64,000 nt of DNA from an uncultured Cytophagaceae bacterium (GCA_903898715.1 CAIUGL010000043.1:1-64000); one strand, 5' to 3'; shown: positions 27,448 through 37,614, counted from the stretch's first letter. Numbers and translations are program-made. Notes: generated from the letters alone by a model not told the origin.

Positions 27448-30400
27448 ATGCTTTCAAAGGCTTCGCGTCATTGTCTTTCCTGGTTACTTTTGACCTTACT
27501 TTTGGCAGAAAGTATTTCACTGACGGGTCAAGTAAAATCACTTTACAGACGAGATGACGAATTGACCAAACGCCAAGCAAACGCAACTGCTTTCAGTAAA
27601 CTCCGCGACAGTCTATATCAAAAAAGTCAATCACAGGCTAAAATTCGAGGCATTCACCTTAAAGATGATCTAGGAGAAGGCAAAAAGTTAGTCTTCGAGC
27701 AATTCAACGAAATTGGCGAAGCATTGTACTTAACAAATCACTCGAATCGTTTTGCAGGCCAAATGACGCGTACCGACCAGCTTTATCGCGGAGGTAGTCT
27801 CGGGCTAAACTTAAGTGGGGGCTCCGATACACTTTCTGGCTGGCTGGGAATATGGGATGGAGGAGTGCCTTTGACAACCCATCAAGAATTTACAGGTCGC
27901 ATTAGCTCACAAGAATCTTCCATTACATCAGATCAACACAGCACACACGTGGCTGGAACCTTGATCGCAGCAGGCGTAAATAGCGCTGCTCGCGGGATGG
28001 CCTTTGGGGCAGATTTGAAGGCTTGGGATTATAGTAATGACAATACAGAAATTAGCGCTGCATCGCTCAAATTATTAATAAGTAATCATTCCTATGGTTA
28101 CCAAGCGGGCTGGGTTTATGATGCGACCAAATTAAAGTGGCAATGGTGGGGGAATGACGCGGTTAGCTCATCTGAGGACTATAAGTTTGGCTTTTATGAT
28201 AGCAATGCACAAGCCCTCGATCGCATCGCTTACAATGCCCCCATGTATCTGATGACCAAATCTGCGGGTAATAGCCGGAGCCAAACAGGTCCTGCCCCTG
28301 GCACCTTTTATTTACTCCGAAATACCCGGGATTCATCGTCTGTTTCACGCGCAAAAAATGATGGATATGACATCATTTCGACAACAGGGAATGCAAAAAA
28401 TATATTAACAGTAGGTGCCGCTGAGCTAAGTACGCAAGTGCCAATGTATGGGAAAGATGTACTAATAAGCGATTTTTCTTGTTGGGGCCCCACAGACGAC
28501 GGACGTATTAAACCTGATGTGGTAGGTATCGGAACTGATGTATTGTCAACATCAAATACAGGAAATTCTTCCTATGCGACTCTCAGCGGAACCTCGATGG
28601 CTTCTCCACAAGTTGCTGGCACTTTATTTTTATTACAACAATTATACAATCGTCTAAATAAAGGTGTCTTCATGCGTGCGGCAACACTGAAAGGTTTAGC
28701 GATACACACCGCTTTAGACATGGGAAATGCAGGGCCCGACTACCAAAGTGGGTGGGGACTCATTAATGCAGAGCAGGCGGCATCGGTTGTACAAAATAAA
28801 AACGCTTCGCATCGAATTACAGAAGGGACGTTAACAACTGGCACCAGACAAACCATTCCATTAATTGCCTCAGGAAAAGGCGATTTAGAAGTGACCATAT
28901 CGTGGACTGACCCAGAAAGTTCCGTCCTTTCATTATCCCCCGAAAATCTAAATAATCGGAGTCCGCGCCTTGTCAATGACTTGGACATCCAAATCCAAGG
29001 ACCACAAGGAATTGCTCTCCCCTTCATTTTAGATCCAGACAATCCAGGAAATCCAGCAACCACAGGGAACAACTTCCGCGATAACGTAGAGAAAATTCGG
29101 GTCATCGGAGCCATCCCCGGACAAACCTATACCTTAATTCTTACCCATAAAGGCTCCTTAAAATCAGAAAAACAAGACTTCAGCTTAATCATCTCGGGTA
29201 TTGGTGGGACGGCATATTGTGCTGCTGCGCCAGCGACAAATGTGAATAGCATCACAAAATCAAAATTTGGTACGACGGAATTTGCAGATGCAACTGCGAC
29301 AGATTTTACGCAAAAAAGAATTCAAACCGAACAAGGATCCCAGTTGGATTACCAAATTGATTTTTCAAATGCACAGCTAAAAGATGCTTTGCTACTTGTC
29401 GACTGGAATCAAGATGGAGATTTCGAGGATGCAGAAGAAACGGTGAAGTCATTTCAAGCCAACTCCAATTTTCGTGAAAGCATTCAAATATCCCCGCTCG
29501 CTACAGCTGGAAATTATTACCGCATGCGACTCATTTCGAGCACAAATGGACGTCCGAGTACCTGCGGCAACTACGCAAGCGGTGAAACGAACGAATTCCT
29601 ATTAGAAATCACCCAAGCGTCAAATGACATCGCCGCACTTTCACTTAGCAGTACCAGTGGATTTAATTGCGCTACTTCCGGGTCAACAACAGTACAAGCC
29701 AGAATCAAAAATTTAGGGAGTAAAGCCCAAACACAAATACCCATCCGAGTTAGTGTTTTATTAAATCAAAATGAAATTGGCCAGTTAACAGGCACGGTGC
29801 CCACCCTCGGATCTGGGAAAGAAACCACCATTTCAGTGAGTGGTCCAGTCACATTAGAAGCAGGCAAAAACTATCAATTTAAATTACAATCTAGACTTGT
29901 TGGCGACCAATTTGCCGCAAATAATGAGGTATCTATTCCATACCAAACAGAAATACCGCCAGCTCCAATCGCAACGGGAACTAGTTGCCTCGGCTCGGAT
30001 GCCTTGACCTTAAATTCAACAACCGGTTATCCGCTTTGGTACAGCAACAATACATTAATTGGCTCAGGCCTAAAAGTGGCTGCGACTCCAGGACGTGATT
30101 ATTTTGTTTCCACTGCAGATTTTTCAGGCACGTTAGGTCCAGCAACTAAGGCTGCATTTGGATCAGGGACCTACTTTGAAAACTTCGGACCAGCACCCAT
30201 TATAGAAATCAAATCACCTGTGATCTTAACAACTGCGCGCGTATATGTGGGTACATCCGGAACTATTACCTTTTCCGTGTTAAATCAAGATACAGGGGAA
30301 TTGGTGTATTCAATCGCCAAAGACCTGATTGCCACCCGAACACAGCGTAATTTTAATAAAATCAATAGCCAACTTACGGATGACAAAAATGATCCTGGCC

Positions 30401-31386
30401 AAATTGTTGAACTTAATTTACCCTTCCCTAAACCTGGTAATTACCTAATTTCGCAGAATTGCAGCAATGGCGCAACAATCTTCCGTAGCAATCGATCCCT
30501 CGCAGATACCGTGAATGCCCCCACTAACCTAGGGTATCCGTACGCGATTCCGCATATTTTATCCATGACTGGCGCCTTATTTAATGGATCGCCAATTGCG
30601 TCAGGTTATTATTACCTATATGACATGAAATTTAATTCGTTGGGATGCCCAAGTCCAAGGGTTAAAGTGCCGGTGAGCCAACTGAAAGCACCGACAATCA
30701 GCATGGATAAATCAGGAAGCAAAACCATTTGTAATGGCACCAGCGAAACGATTACAGCGATTACTAATGACCCAGCAGATTTATCCTGGCAAATCAATGG
30801 TTCGCCTACGGGACAAAGTGGCAAAAGCATCGTGGCGACAAAAAGTGGATCTTATCAAGTTTCCGCTAGTTTTGGAGGTGTTTGTCCAACACTTTCCAAT
30901 ACCTATATATTGAATGTAACAACCCCAGCATCGCCCCTGATTTCCTACAGAGATGGATATTTGAACTCGACGGAAGGAACTAATATGCAGTGGTTTTTAG
31001 AGGAAACAAAAATTCCTGGAGCCACAGAACTAAAATACCTCCCTACGCAATCAGGTGCCTACAAAATCCAATTAGTTGACATAAATGGATGTCTAGCCAC
31101 TTCCGATAAATTATTTGTCAGTATTCTTGGTCAAGAAATAGAGAATCCGTTTTCTCAAATCACGGCATATCCGAATCCCACGCAAGGCGGAATTCAACTC
31201 GGGATTCCTGATAAATGGAAATCAACTCTGGCACGTATCGCCATCGTAGACCTAACGGGAAAACGCTGGGTAGAAAAGCCATTAAACACCGAGATCATAG
31301 ATTTACGGAGTGTACCTAGTGGTATTTACTTTATTCAGTTCGAAGGAATAGCCGGTCAAAAACCAATCAAATTCATTAAATTTTAA
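27448..31386 (+). CDS. secreted S8 (subtilisin-like) serine protease with type IX sorting domain
   Basis: This 1312-residue cargo protein has an N-terminal signal peptide (SWLLLTLLLAESISLTG). Subtilase triad: Asp137 in GIWDGGVPL, His167 in HSTHVAGTL, Ser383 in SGTSMASPQVAGT. After the catalytic domain come a beta-sandwich P-like domain (about 450-590), a GEVED-type domain (ALLLVDWNQDGDFEDAEE, about 600-720), a CARDB-like region (about 730-840), further Ig-like segments, and a type IX C-terminal domain beginning ITAYPNPTQGG and ending PSGIYFIQFEG and the usual Lys-rich end. It should be exported by the type IX system and anchored or released at the surface after processing by PorU. Its 3' end overlaps the convergent oxidoreductase by 11 bases. 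Confidence 0.93.
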   Translation: MLSKASRHCLSWLLLTLLLAESISLTGQVKSLYRRDDELTKRQANATAFSKLRDSLYQKSQSQAKIRGIHLKDDLGEGKKLVFEQFNEIGEALYLTNHSNRFAGQMTRTDQLYRGGSLGLNLSGGSDTLSGWLGIWDGGVPLTTHQEFTGRISSQESSITSDQHSTHVAGTLIAAGVNSAARGMAFGADLKAWDYSNDNTEISAASLKLLISNHSYGYQAGWVYDATKLKWQWWGNDAVSSSEDYKFGFYDSNAQALDRIAYNAPMYLMTKSAGNSRSQTGPAPGTFYLLRNTRDSSSVSRAKNDGYDIISTTGNAKNILTVGAAELSTQVPMYGKDVLISDFSCWGPTDDGRIKPDVVGIGTDVLSTSNTGNSSYATLSGTSMASPQVAGTLFLLQQLYNRLNKGVFMRAATLKGLAIHTALDMGNAGPDYQSGWGLINAEQAASVVQNKNASHRITEGTLTTGTRQTIPLIASGKGDLEVTISWTDPESSVLSLSPENLNNRSPRLVNDLDIQIQGPQGIALPFILDPDNPGNPATTGNNFRDNVEKIRVIGAIPGQTYTLILTHKGSLKSEKQDFSLIISGIGGTAYCAAAPATNVNSITKSKFGTTEFADATATDFTQKRIQTEQGSQLDYQIDFSNAQLKDALLLVDWNQDGDFEDAEETVKSFQANSNFRESIQISPLATAGNYYRMRLISSTNGRPSTCGNYASGETNEFLLEITQASNDIAALSLSSTSGFNCATSGSTTVQARIKNLGSKAQTQIPIRVSVLLNQNEIGQLTGTVPTLGSGKETTISVSGPVTLEAGKNYQFKLQSRLVGDQFAANNEVSIPYQTEIPPAPIATGTSCLGSDALTLNSTTGYPLWYSNNTLIGSGLKVAATPGRDYFVSTADFSGTLGPATKAAFGSGTYFENFGPAPIIEIKSPVILTTARVYVGTSGTITFSVLNQDTGELVYSIAKDLIATRTQRNFNKINSQLTDDKNDPGQIVELNLPFPKPGNYLISQNCSNGATIFRSNRSLADTVNAPTNLGYPYAIPHILSMTGALFNGSPIASGYYYLYDMKFNSLGCPSPRVKVPVSQLKAPTISMDKSGSKTICNGTSETITAITNDPADLSWQINGSPTGQSGKSIVATKSGSYQVSASFGGVCPTLSNTYILNVTTPASPLISYRDGYLNSTEGTNMQWFLEETKIPGATELKYLPTQSGAYKIQLVDINGCLATSDKLFVSILGQEIENPFSQITAYPNPTQGGIQLGIPDKWKSTLARIAIVDLTGKRWVEKPLNTEIIDLRSVPSGIYFIQFEGIAGQKPIKFIKF

Positions 31387-32362
31387 CGACATAGCGTCCG
31401 GAGGAACGATTGGCCAAGAAATCATCTAAGATTTTCGGGGCTTCCTCCAATGAAATTTCATTAGATAAATCTTCTAAAGGTATTGCCCATTCAGACGCTA
31501 ATAATTGCCAAATTTCTTGCTTACGACTTAACGGGGCATCCGCGGAATAAATCCCAATCAACCGCGCACCGCGCAGGATAAATGGATACACTTGCAGTGG
31601 TAAATCGACACCTGATGCCATACCACATGCTGCAACTACGCCATCATAATGTAAACTTTTCAACAATTTTACGAGTACTTCTCCACCGAGCACATCTATT
31701 GCCCCAGCAAATTGCATGGGATACAACGCGCGTGGTTTCTCCGCCAAAAATTCTTGTCGGCGCATAATTCGTTTTGCTCCCAGCTCCATTAATTTCTGAT
31801 CCAATTCCGGTTTTCCGCACATGGCAACCACATTAAATTGCAGCTTTTCCAACAATGCTACGGCAATCATGCCAACTCCTCCAGTTGCTCCTGTGACAAG
31901 AATTTCACCAGAATTTGGACTGAGGCCATTGGCTAATAATGCTTGAATGGCTAACCCGGCCGTTAATCCTGCCGTTCCTAATTGCATGGCAGATCGTACC
32001 CTAAGGCCACTCTGCATCGCAATCACCCAGTCACCAGGAACTGAAATGTACTCAGATAGCCCACCATGACTATTCATTCCTTGATCGAAACCAGTGACAA
32101 TGACCTCATCGCCCGGATGAAAAATCCCACGTTGATCTGACACCACGACCCCTGCTGCATCAATTCCAGGAATATGTGGAAAATCTCGCGTTATTCCGCG
32201 GTGGCCTGATGCAGAAAGTGCATCCTTATAATTGAGTGAAGAATAACTAACTCGAATAAGCACTTCCTGATTGCCCAAGATCTCAAAAGGCAATGATTGC
32301 ATTGAGGTGGTAAATCCCCCCTCGCTGGATTCTGCTGTCCAAAGGGCTTGAAAAGTATCCAT
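31376..32362 (-). CDS. YhdH/AcuI-type quinone or acrylyl-CoA oxidoreductase (MDR superfamily)
   Basis: This 328-residue zinc-free medium-chain dehydrogenase/reductase uses NADPH. Visible are the GroES-like start (VSYSSLNYKDALSASG), the HIPGIDAAGVV core, and the nucleotide-binding motif LVTGATGGVGMIAVALL. The overall pattern matches the YhdH/YhfP/AcuI group, some of which reduce acrylyl-CoA. The start is ATG 32362; the frame extends further upstream but only through the methyltransferase gene in another frame, so it is not used. It follows that gene by 5 bases, probably in one operon. Confidence 0.87.
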   Translation of the reverse strand: MDTFQALWTAESSEGGFTTSMQSLPFEILGNQEVLIRVSYSSLNYKDALSASGHRGITRDFPHIPGIDAAGVVVSDQRGIFHPGDEVIVTGFDQGMNSHGGLSEYISVPGDWVIAMQSGLRVRSAMQLGTAGLTAGLAIQALLANGLSPNSGEILVTGATGGVGMIAVALLEKLQFNVVAMCGKPELDQKLMELGAKRIMRRQEFLAEKPRALYPMQFAGAIDVLGGEVLVKLLKSLHYDGVVAACGMASGVDLPLQVYPFILRGARLIGIYSADAPLSRKQEIWQLLASEWAIPLEDLSNEISLEEAPKILDDFLANRSSGRYVVKI

Positions 32363-32367
32363 ACTTT

Positions 32368-33108
32368 TTATTTTTTCACCCAAATAAAAACCATTCGCGG
32401 TGAGGTTTTTTCGTCGAATTGCGCCAGCGAATAATCGCCCAATAAATCTACTAAACTTAATCCAGACTGTGCCGCATACGCAATAAAGTCCTGCTTGCTG
32501 ATCAATTCCACTTTTTCCATAAACTGAAAATCTTTGCCTTGATCGGAAAACACAATGGACTTGTGCAAAAAACCGTTGGCCTCCCAACGCTTAATTGCAA
32601 ATGATATCCCCCCACGCGCAACAACTTCCTCTCGCACCAAATTGGCTAGAACATAGGTAGGATTAAAAAAATCCATGACTAAAATTCCACCTGGCTTTAA
32701 TGCATCAGCGAAGGTTTGAAAGGCTAATAAGTTATCAGCTGCTTGATCAAAGTAACCGAAGCTGGTAAAGAAGTTAAATACGACATCATACGCACCGTGC
32801 TTAGGTACTCGGACGCGAATATCGTGCACAAAAAAGCTTAAATTTTCGGAGGCTAATGTATTCGCAGCCTGAATATTTTGGGGTGACAAATCAAACGCGT
32901 CGACGTTAAGACCTAATAGTTGGAGTGTTTTAGCATGCCGACCTTTTCCACAGGCAGCATCGAGTACAAGGGCATTTTGGGGGATTTGCAAACGCTGTTG
33001 AAGCGCTTGAATAAATGATGCGGCTTCTGCTTCATCGCGCTCCGCATAGAGCAAATGGTAATATGGAGAATCAAACCAGGTACTAAACCAATCCTGCTCT
33101 TTTTCCAT
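32368..33108 (-). CDS. class I SAM-dependent methyltransferase
   Basis: This 246-residue protein has the Rossmann-type SAM-binding motif LVLDAACGKGRHAKTLQLLG (residues 43-62), an acidic end of strand 2 (VDAFDLS), and a motif IV-like region (YDVVFNFFTSFGYF). The substrate is not recognisable. Its ATG overlaps the fcl stop by 1 base (TAATG), which suggests translational coupling. Confidence 0.88.
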   Translation of the reverse strand: MEKEQDWFSTWFDSPYYHLLYAERDEAEAASFIQALQQRLQIPQNALVLDAACGKGRHAKTLQLLGLNVDAFDLSPQNIQAANTLASENLSFFVHDIRVRVPKHGAYDVVFNFFTSFGYFDQAADNLLAFQTFADALKPGGILVMDFFNPTYVLANLVREEVVARGGISFAIKRWEANGFLHKSIVFSDQGKDFQFMEKVELISKQDFIAYAAQSGLSLVDLLGDYSLAQFDEKTSPRMVFIWVKK

Positions 33109-34046
33109 TATTTACGAATAGAGACATTGGCCAAGAAGTCTTGATAGGCTAACTGAATTCCATCAGATAATTCAATACGATGTTTCCACCCGAGTCCATG
33201 TAACTTGCTGACATCCATTAGTTTACGTGGAGTGCCATCTGGGCGATTGGTATCCCATTTGATCTCGCCTGTAAAGCCAACGATCTTTTGTACGGTTTCA
33301 GCCAATTCTTTAATTGTCACATCTACTCCCGTGCCGATATTCACCAATTCCGCTTCATTATAGGTTTCCATCAGAAACAAGCACGCCTCCGCTAAATCAT
33401 CTGCATATAAGAATTCGCGCATGGGAGAACCTGTCCCCCACAATTCCATCGATTGGTCTCCTCGCGCTTTTGCTTCATGAAACTTACGAATCATGGCAGG
33501 TAAAACATGAGAGTTTTGTAGATCGTAGTTGTCATTGGGGCCATATAAATTCGTAGGCATGACCGAAATATAATTACACCCATATTGGGCCCGATAGGCT
33601 TCGCACATCTTAATTCCTGCGATTTTTGCGATCGCATAAGGTTCATTTGTAGACTCCAAAAGTCCCGTCAATAAATAAGATTCCTTAAGTGGTTGCGGGG
33701 CTAATTTAGGATAAATGCACGACGACCCAAGAAACATCAATTTAGTCACCTGATTTACATAAGCGGCGTGAATTACATTGTTTTGAATCGCAAGATTTTC
33801 ATAAAGGAAGTCGGCGCGATACGTATTATTCGCAACAATCCCTCCCACTTTGGCAGCCGCTAAAAAAACATACGCTGGTTTTTCGCTGGCAAAAAAGTCC
33901 GCAACGGCTTGTTGGCTTCGCAAATCAAGCTCCTGAGAAGTTCTTACAACCAGGTTCGTATATCCATTTTTTTGAAGGGAACGAACGATGGCAGAACCGA
34001 CCATCCCTCGGTGTCCAGCGACATATATTTTTGCGTGCTTTTCCAA
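33108..34046 (-). CDS. fcl: GDP-L-fucose synthase
   Basis: This 312-residue extended short-chain dehydrogenase epimerises and reduces GDP-4-keto-6-deoxy-mannose to GDP-L-fucose, a precursor of surface sugars. The nucleotide motif is [17 protein letters not shown] near the N-terminus; the catalytic Tyr and Lys are in YAIAKIAG; the LGSSCIYPK and [11 protein letters not shown] segments are typical. The start is a TTG at 34046, as upstream codons lead to a stop without ATG. The usual partner gmd (mannose dehydratase) is not in the window. It shares a 1-base overlap with the methyltransferase. Confidence 0.93.
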   Translation of the reverse strand: MEKHAKIYVAGHRGMVGSAIVRSLQKNGYTNLVVRTSQELDLRSQQAVADFFASEKPAYVFLAAAKVGGIVANNTYRADFLYENLAIQNNVIHAAYVNQVTKLMFLGSSCIYPKLAPQPLKESYLLTGLLESTNEPYAIAKIAGIKMCEAYRAQYGCNYISVMPTNLYGPNDNYDLQNSHVLPAMIRKFHEAKARGDQSMELWGTGSPMREFLYADDLAEACLFLMETYNEAELVNIGTGVDVTIKELAETVQKIVGFTGEIKWDTNRPDGTPRKLMDVSKLHGLGWKHRIELSDGIQLAYQDFLANVSIRK

Positions 34047-34088
34047 TGTGCAATTTGATTATTTAGCTTCTCGTAATAAAAAACGTTA

Positions 34089-34096
34089 CAAAAATA
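34089..34096 (-). promoter_or_regulatory. putative -7 promoter element for the fcl operon
   Basis: Reads TATTTTTG on the minus strand, 42 bases upstream of the TTG start. Confidence 0.4.
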
Positions 34097-34128
34097 CACA
34101 AACTACCCGAGGGATACATTTAAATTCC

Positions 34129-34136
34129 TATTTTTG
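34129..34136 (+). promoter_or_regulatory. putative -7 promoter element for the exported pair
   Basis: TATTTTTG, 34 bases upstream of the ATG at 34171, divergent from the fcl element. Confidence 0.4.
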
Positions 34137-34170
34137 AGAAATTTTTTTGGACGTTCATCGTTCCATACCT

Positions 34171-35097
34171 ATGAAATTTAATGGATTAATTTTCTCTCTG
34201 TTTGTATTCATTTGCTTCCGCAGTGAGGCACAAGACAAATCCATTTTTTCAACTACAAAACCTGTCACCGATACCACAAAAAAAGTAGGAGGCTTGTTTG
34301 GCGGTCGGCTCAACACAGGACTAGAGCAAGGCCTAGAATCAGCCAAAAATATCAAAAATGAAAGTCAGGCGATTTGGGAAGATGTGAGCTTAAAAGCAAG
34401 TATGACCGCCCGGCGTCTAAAAAAGAAAGTGTTGCCCAAAGACGAATATGAAGGGACAAAAACGGAGCGTCGTGTAGGCAATTATGGCAATGGCGGGAGA
34501 GCCACACTGGAAGAATTTAATGTCGTCAAATATGTGGAAGATGAAGCTGTAAGTCAATATGTACAAGAAATTTGGTGGTATGATCCCGGGCAATCCCGTA
34601 TCGTTAATACGCCGCTGAAAGAGAACCAGCGTGCACAAATTTGTCACGGTCCTTATAGGAAAATTGTTAACCAACTGGTCGTGGAAGAGGGCAATTTTCA
34701 CATGGGCGCTAAGGATGGGCGATGGGAAACGTATGATTCTGAAGGAATACTAGTAACGAAAATTTATTATGATCGCGGGTTTCCTGCAGGGTCTAACATA
34801 AGTTATTTTGATGCGGCCAAACTCAAAATCAAAGAAGTTATTCCGTTCGTTTATGGAAAGTCAACAGGACAGTATTTGTTGTTTTATCCGTCGGGAAATT
34901 TGGCCTTAGAGGGAAAGTTAGATGAGGGCGTACGCATCGGAAGATGGCGCGAATTTTACGAATTTGGCAGTGGCGGACGCCTCAAAAAAGAAATGCGATA
35001 CGGCAAAGATAAATTTGAAGAAATAGAACCTATCATCGTGCAAGAGCGTGATGAAAAAGGGAAAATAACCAGTCAAACGAAAACTAAATTCGACTAA
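34171..35097 (+). CDS. exported protein with MORN-like repeats, function unknown
   Basis: This 308-residue protein has a signal peptide (KFNGLIFSLFVFICFRSEAQ). The first part is basic and Thr/Lys-rich. The C-terminal half has MORN/YwqK-like units in which Gly-Arg/Lys-Trp and Tyr-Gly repeats recur (KDGRWETYDSEG, IGRWREFYEFG, FYPSGNLALEGKL). Such repeats are common in Bacteroidota surface or periplasmic proteins but do not define a function. The ATG at 34171 is chosen over an upstream TTG at 34147. The stop overlaps the next ATG by 1 base (TAATG), so the two are probably translated together. Confidence 0.75.
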   Translation: MKFNGLIFSLFVFICFRSEAQDKSIFSTTKPVTDTTKKVGGLFGGRLNTGLEQGLESAKNIKNESQAIWEDVSLKASMTARRLKKKVLPKDEYEGTKTERRVGNYGNGGRATLEEFNVVKYVEDEAVSQYVQEIWWYDPGQSRIVNTPLKENQRAQICHGPYRKIVNQLVVEEGNFHMGAKDGRWETYDSEGILVTKIYYDRGFPAGSNISYFDAAKLKIKEVIPFVYGKSTGQYLLFYPSGNLALEGKLDEGVRIGRWREFYEFGSGGRLKKEMRYGKDKFEEIEPIIVQERDEKGKITSQTKTKFD

Positions 35098-35423
35098 TGC
35101 GGACGCTGCTCATTTTCTGGTTTTGTCTCCTATGCACTTGGCAATCAAATGCTTATGCGATTCCCGCTATCATGTCAACTGCACATTTCAGTATACAGAC
35201 GGAACATCATTCTAAACCAGAAAATCCAAAACAAGAAAATCGTGACCAAGGGGATGAGTTGGCCGATGAAGATGAAGATTTCCCTAATGAGTCCTTGATA
35301 TCTTGGGTATACACCCTTATTCCAATTTGGCTAGATGAAAGACTTTCAGATAAATTTTATATTGTAGGCGAATCAGTTGGCCACGTCAATCCGATCGTTC
35401 CCCCTCCCGACTGGCGGAATTGA
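35097..35423 (+). CDS. small exported protein of unknown function
   Basis: This 108-residue protein has an N-terminal signal peptide (LLIFWFCLLCTWQSNAYA), a charged linker (PKQENRDQGDELADEDEDF) and a short C-terminal region ending GHVNPIVPPPDWRN. No family is recognised. The ATG overlaps the upstream stop, which is the best evidence that it is real. It precedes the SulP transporter and may share its transcript. Confidence 0.65.
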   Translation: MRTLLIFWFCLLCTWQSNAYAIPAIMSTAHFSIQTEHHSKPENPKQENRDQGDELADEDEDFPNESLISWVYTLIPIWLDERLSDKFYIVGESVGHVNPIVPPPDWRN

Positions 35424-35458
35424 CTCCAACTAATTTTTCATTAATTAAATATATCTAT

Positions 35459-36982
35459 ATGAATCAATACTTACAGTCCTTTCTAAAGGGGGATTGGAAA
35501 GCCGGTATATCCGTATTTCTGGTCGCACTTCCCCTTTGCTTAGGAATAGCCCTTGCATCGGGCGCTCCGATGATGGCTGGATTAGTCGCTGGAATCGTGG
35601 GCGGCATTGTCGTTTCCCTAATATCTGGCTCCGAATTATCCGTTAGTGGCCCTGCTGCCGGGCTAACAATCATCGTGGCAAATGCCATTGCAGACTTGCA
35701 GAGTTTCTCTGGTTTTCTGGTGGCTGTCATTCTTGCCGGAATCATTCAAATACTTTTAGGCGTTGTCAAAATGGGTAAAATTGGTGGGTTCTTCCCATCA
35801 TCCGTAATTCGAGGAATGCTCGTTGCCATTGGAATTGTGATCATTTTAAAACAAATACCGCATGCCTTTGGTGACGACTTAGATTTTATTGGCGATTTTG
35901 AATTTTCACAGATTTCAGACGGTCAAAATACATTTACGGAACTCGCGAAATCTATCTTAGAGATAAAAATGGGTGCGCTCATTATCTCAGCAACAGGCTT
36001 AATCCTTTTGTTTTCCTGGACCGCCTTAGGTGAAAAAATCAGGGTACTTAACGCGTTACCAGCATCTCTTTTTGTCGTTCTTGCGGGTGTCGGACTCAAT
36101 GCATTTTTTCTATACCAAATGCCGGAATGGTATTTAGGTGATTCTGCTGATCACATGGTTAATCTGCCAATATTCGAATCTGTGGGGGCGATTGCCTCTG
36201 GAATCAGTAGTCCTGACTGGAGCTTTCTTTCGCAACCGAAGGTTTACACGGTAGCTATTACGCTCGCTATTGTTGCCTCCCTGGAAAGTTTACTTTCGTT
36301 AGAAGCCACCGAAGCACTGGATCCACAAAAACGAATTGCATCAGCAGATCGCGAACTAATTGCCCAGGGAGTTGGTAATATTTCAAGTGGTTTATTGGGT
36401 GGTTTACCTATTACATCTGTCATCGTTCGTTCTTCTACGAATATTTACTCGGGTGGGAAAACACGAATTTCGAGCTTTACGCATGGCGTATTATTACTCG
36501 TTGCCGTACTCGCACTACCGCTCTATTTGAATAAAATTCCATTGGCATGTCTCGCCAGTATTTTACTCTATACCGGGTATAAATTAGCCCACCCAAAAGA
36601 GTTCAAAAAGGTTTTTGCAGAAGGATGGAAACAGTGGACCCCATTTCTAGTCACCATCCTGATTGTCGTTGGGGTGGATCTACTCTGGGGAATTTTCATC
36701 GGTACGCTCGTTGGCCTAATTTTTGTCGTAGCAACCAACTACTCGTCTGTTTTCTCGGTCTTTACAAAAGATAATGAGGTGTTAATCAAATTTCAAAAAG
36801 ATGTCACCTTCTTGCATAAAATGGCATTAAAGGAAGCACTTCGAATCATCCCGTCAGGCTCAGAAGTATTCATCGATGTATCTAAGGTCCATTTTATGGA
36901 TCATGACATTAAGCAACTAATTGAAGAATTTATCGCTAGCGCCCACGAAAGAGGTATCGAAGCAGATTTAAAAAAGAAATAA
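35459..36982 (+). CDS. SulP-family inorganic anion transporter with STAS domain
   Basis: This 507-residue inner-membrane transporter has about twelve hydrophobic segments and a C-terminal STAS domain (SEVFIDVSKVHFMDHDIKQL). Family residues are visible in the N-terminal half (LVALPLCLGIALASGAP, SGPAAGLTIIVANAI) and in SLESLLSLEATEAL. SulP members move sulfate, bicarbonate or similar anions, usually with Na+ or H+. The ATG at 35459 is used; an earlier TTG at 35420 would overlap the preceding stop. A beta-carbonic anhydrase follows 2 bases later, which favours bicarbonate as substrate. Confidence 0.9.
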   Translation: MNQYLQSFLKGDWKAGISVFLVALPLCLGIALASGAPMMAGLVAGIVGGIVVSLISGSELSVSGPAAGLTIIVANAIADLQSFSGFLVAVILAGIIQILLGVVKMGKIGGFFPSSVIRGMLVAIGIVIILKQIPHAFGDDLDFIGDFEFSQISDGQNTFTELAKSILEIKMGALIISATGLILLFSWTALGEKIRVLNALPASLFVVLAGVGLNAFFLYQMPEWYLGDSADHMVNLPIFESVGAIASGISSPDWSFLSQPKVYTVAITLAIVASLESLLSLEATEALDPQKRIASADRELIAQGVGNISSGLLGGLPITSVIVRSSTNIYSGGKTRISSFTHGVLLLVAVLALPLYLNKIPLACLASILLYTGYKLAHPKEFKKVFAEGWKQWTPFLVTILIVVGVDLLWGIFIGTLVGLIFVVATNYSSVFSVFTKDNEVLIKFQKDVTFLHKMALKEALRIIPSGSEVFIDVSKVHFMDHDIKQLIEEFIASAHERGIEADLKKK

Positions 36983-36984
36983 CT

Positions 36985-37614
36985 ATGAACGAATATAAAA
37001 AACTATTACTAAGCAATAAAGCTTGGGCCAGCGAACGCTTGGAGCTCGATAAAAGCTACTTTGATAATCTATCCAAAGACCAAAATCCATTATTCCTTTG
37101 GATTGGTTGTGCGGATAGCCGGGTACCTGCAGAGGAAATTACACATGCTGACCCAGGCGATATTTTCGTACACCGCAATGTGGCGAATATGGTTGTGCAT
37201 ACGGACATTAATTTACTCTCCGTCCTACAATATGCTGTGGAAGTACTTGAGGTAAAACACATCATTGTTTGTGGACATTACAATTGCGGCGGGGTCAAAG
37301 CAGCCATGACCAATCAGGATTTTGGACTAATCAATAAGTGGCTTCGCAACATTAAAGAAGTTTATGAGAAGAACTTTGAAGCATTGCAAAATATTGAAGA
37401 TGAGCAGCTACGTTTCAATAAACTAGTCGAAATGAATGTGGCCGAGCAAATTCAAAATTTAGCAAAAACGACGATTGTGCAGAAAGCTTGGGCAACGCGC
37501 AAGTTACCACATCTTCACGGCTGGGTATTCGACATTCACCACGGTGAAATTAAAGAAGTCATCAATATCAATGCGGGCGAGTGGACGAGCCCCGTTTTCC
37601 ATTACGATTTTTAA
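36985..37614 (+). CDS. can: beta-class carbonic anhydrase
   Basis: This 209-residue zinc enzyme interconverts CO2 and bicarbonate. Zinc ligands and the active-site dyad are visible: CADSRVPAEE (Cys and Asp/Arg), HRNVANMV, and GHYNCGGVKAA (His, Cys). It starts 2 bases after the SulP gene, so transport and hydration are probably co-expressed. A strong terminator follows. Confidence 0.95.
   Translation: MNEYKKLLLSNKAWASERLELDKSYFDNLSKDQNPLFLWIGCADSRVPAEEITHADPGDIFVHRNVANMVVHTDINLLSVLQYAVEVLEVKHIIVCGHYNCGGVKAAMTNQDFGLINKWLRNIKEVYEKNFEALQNIEDEQLRFNKLVEMNVAEQIQNLAKTTIVQKAWATRKLPHLHGWVFDIHHGEIKEVININAGEWTSPVFHYDF

Noticed and set aside
32363-32587. N-terminal extension of the quinone oxidoreductase frame
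   Set aside because: It overlaps the methyltransferase gene, lacks family similarity, and ATG 32362 begins the conserved domain.
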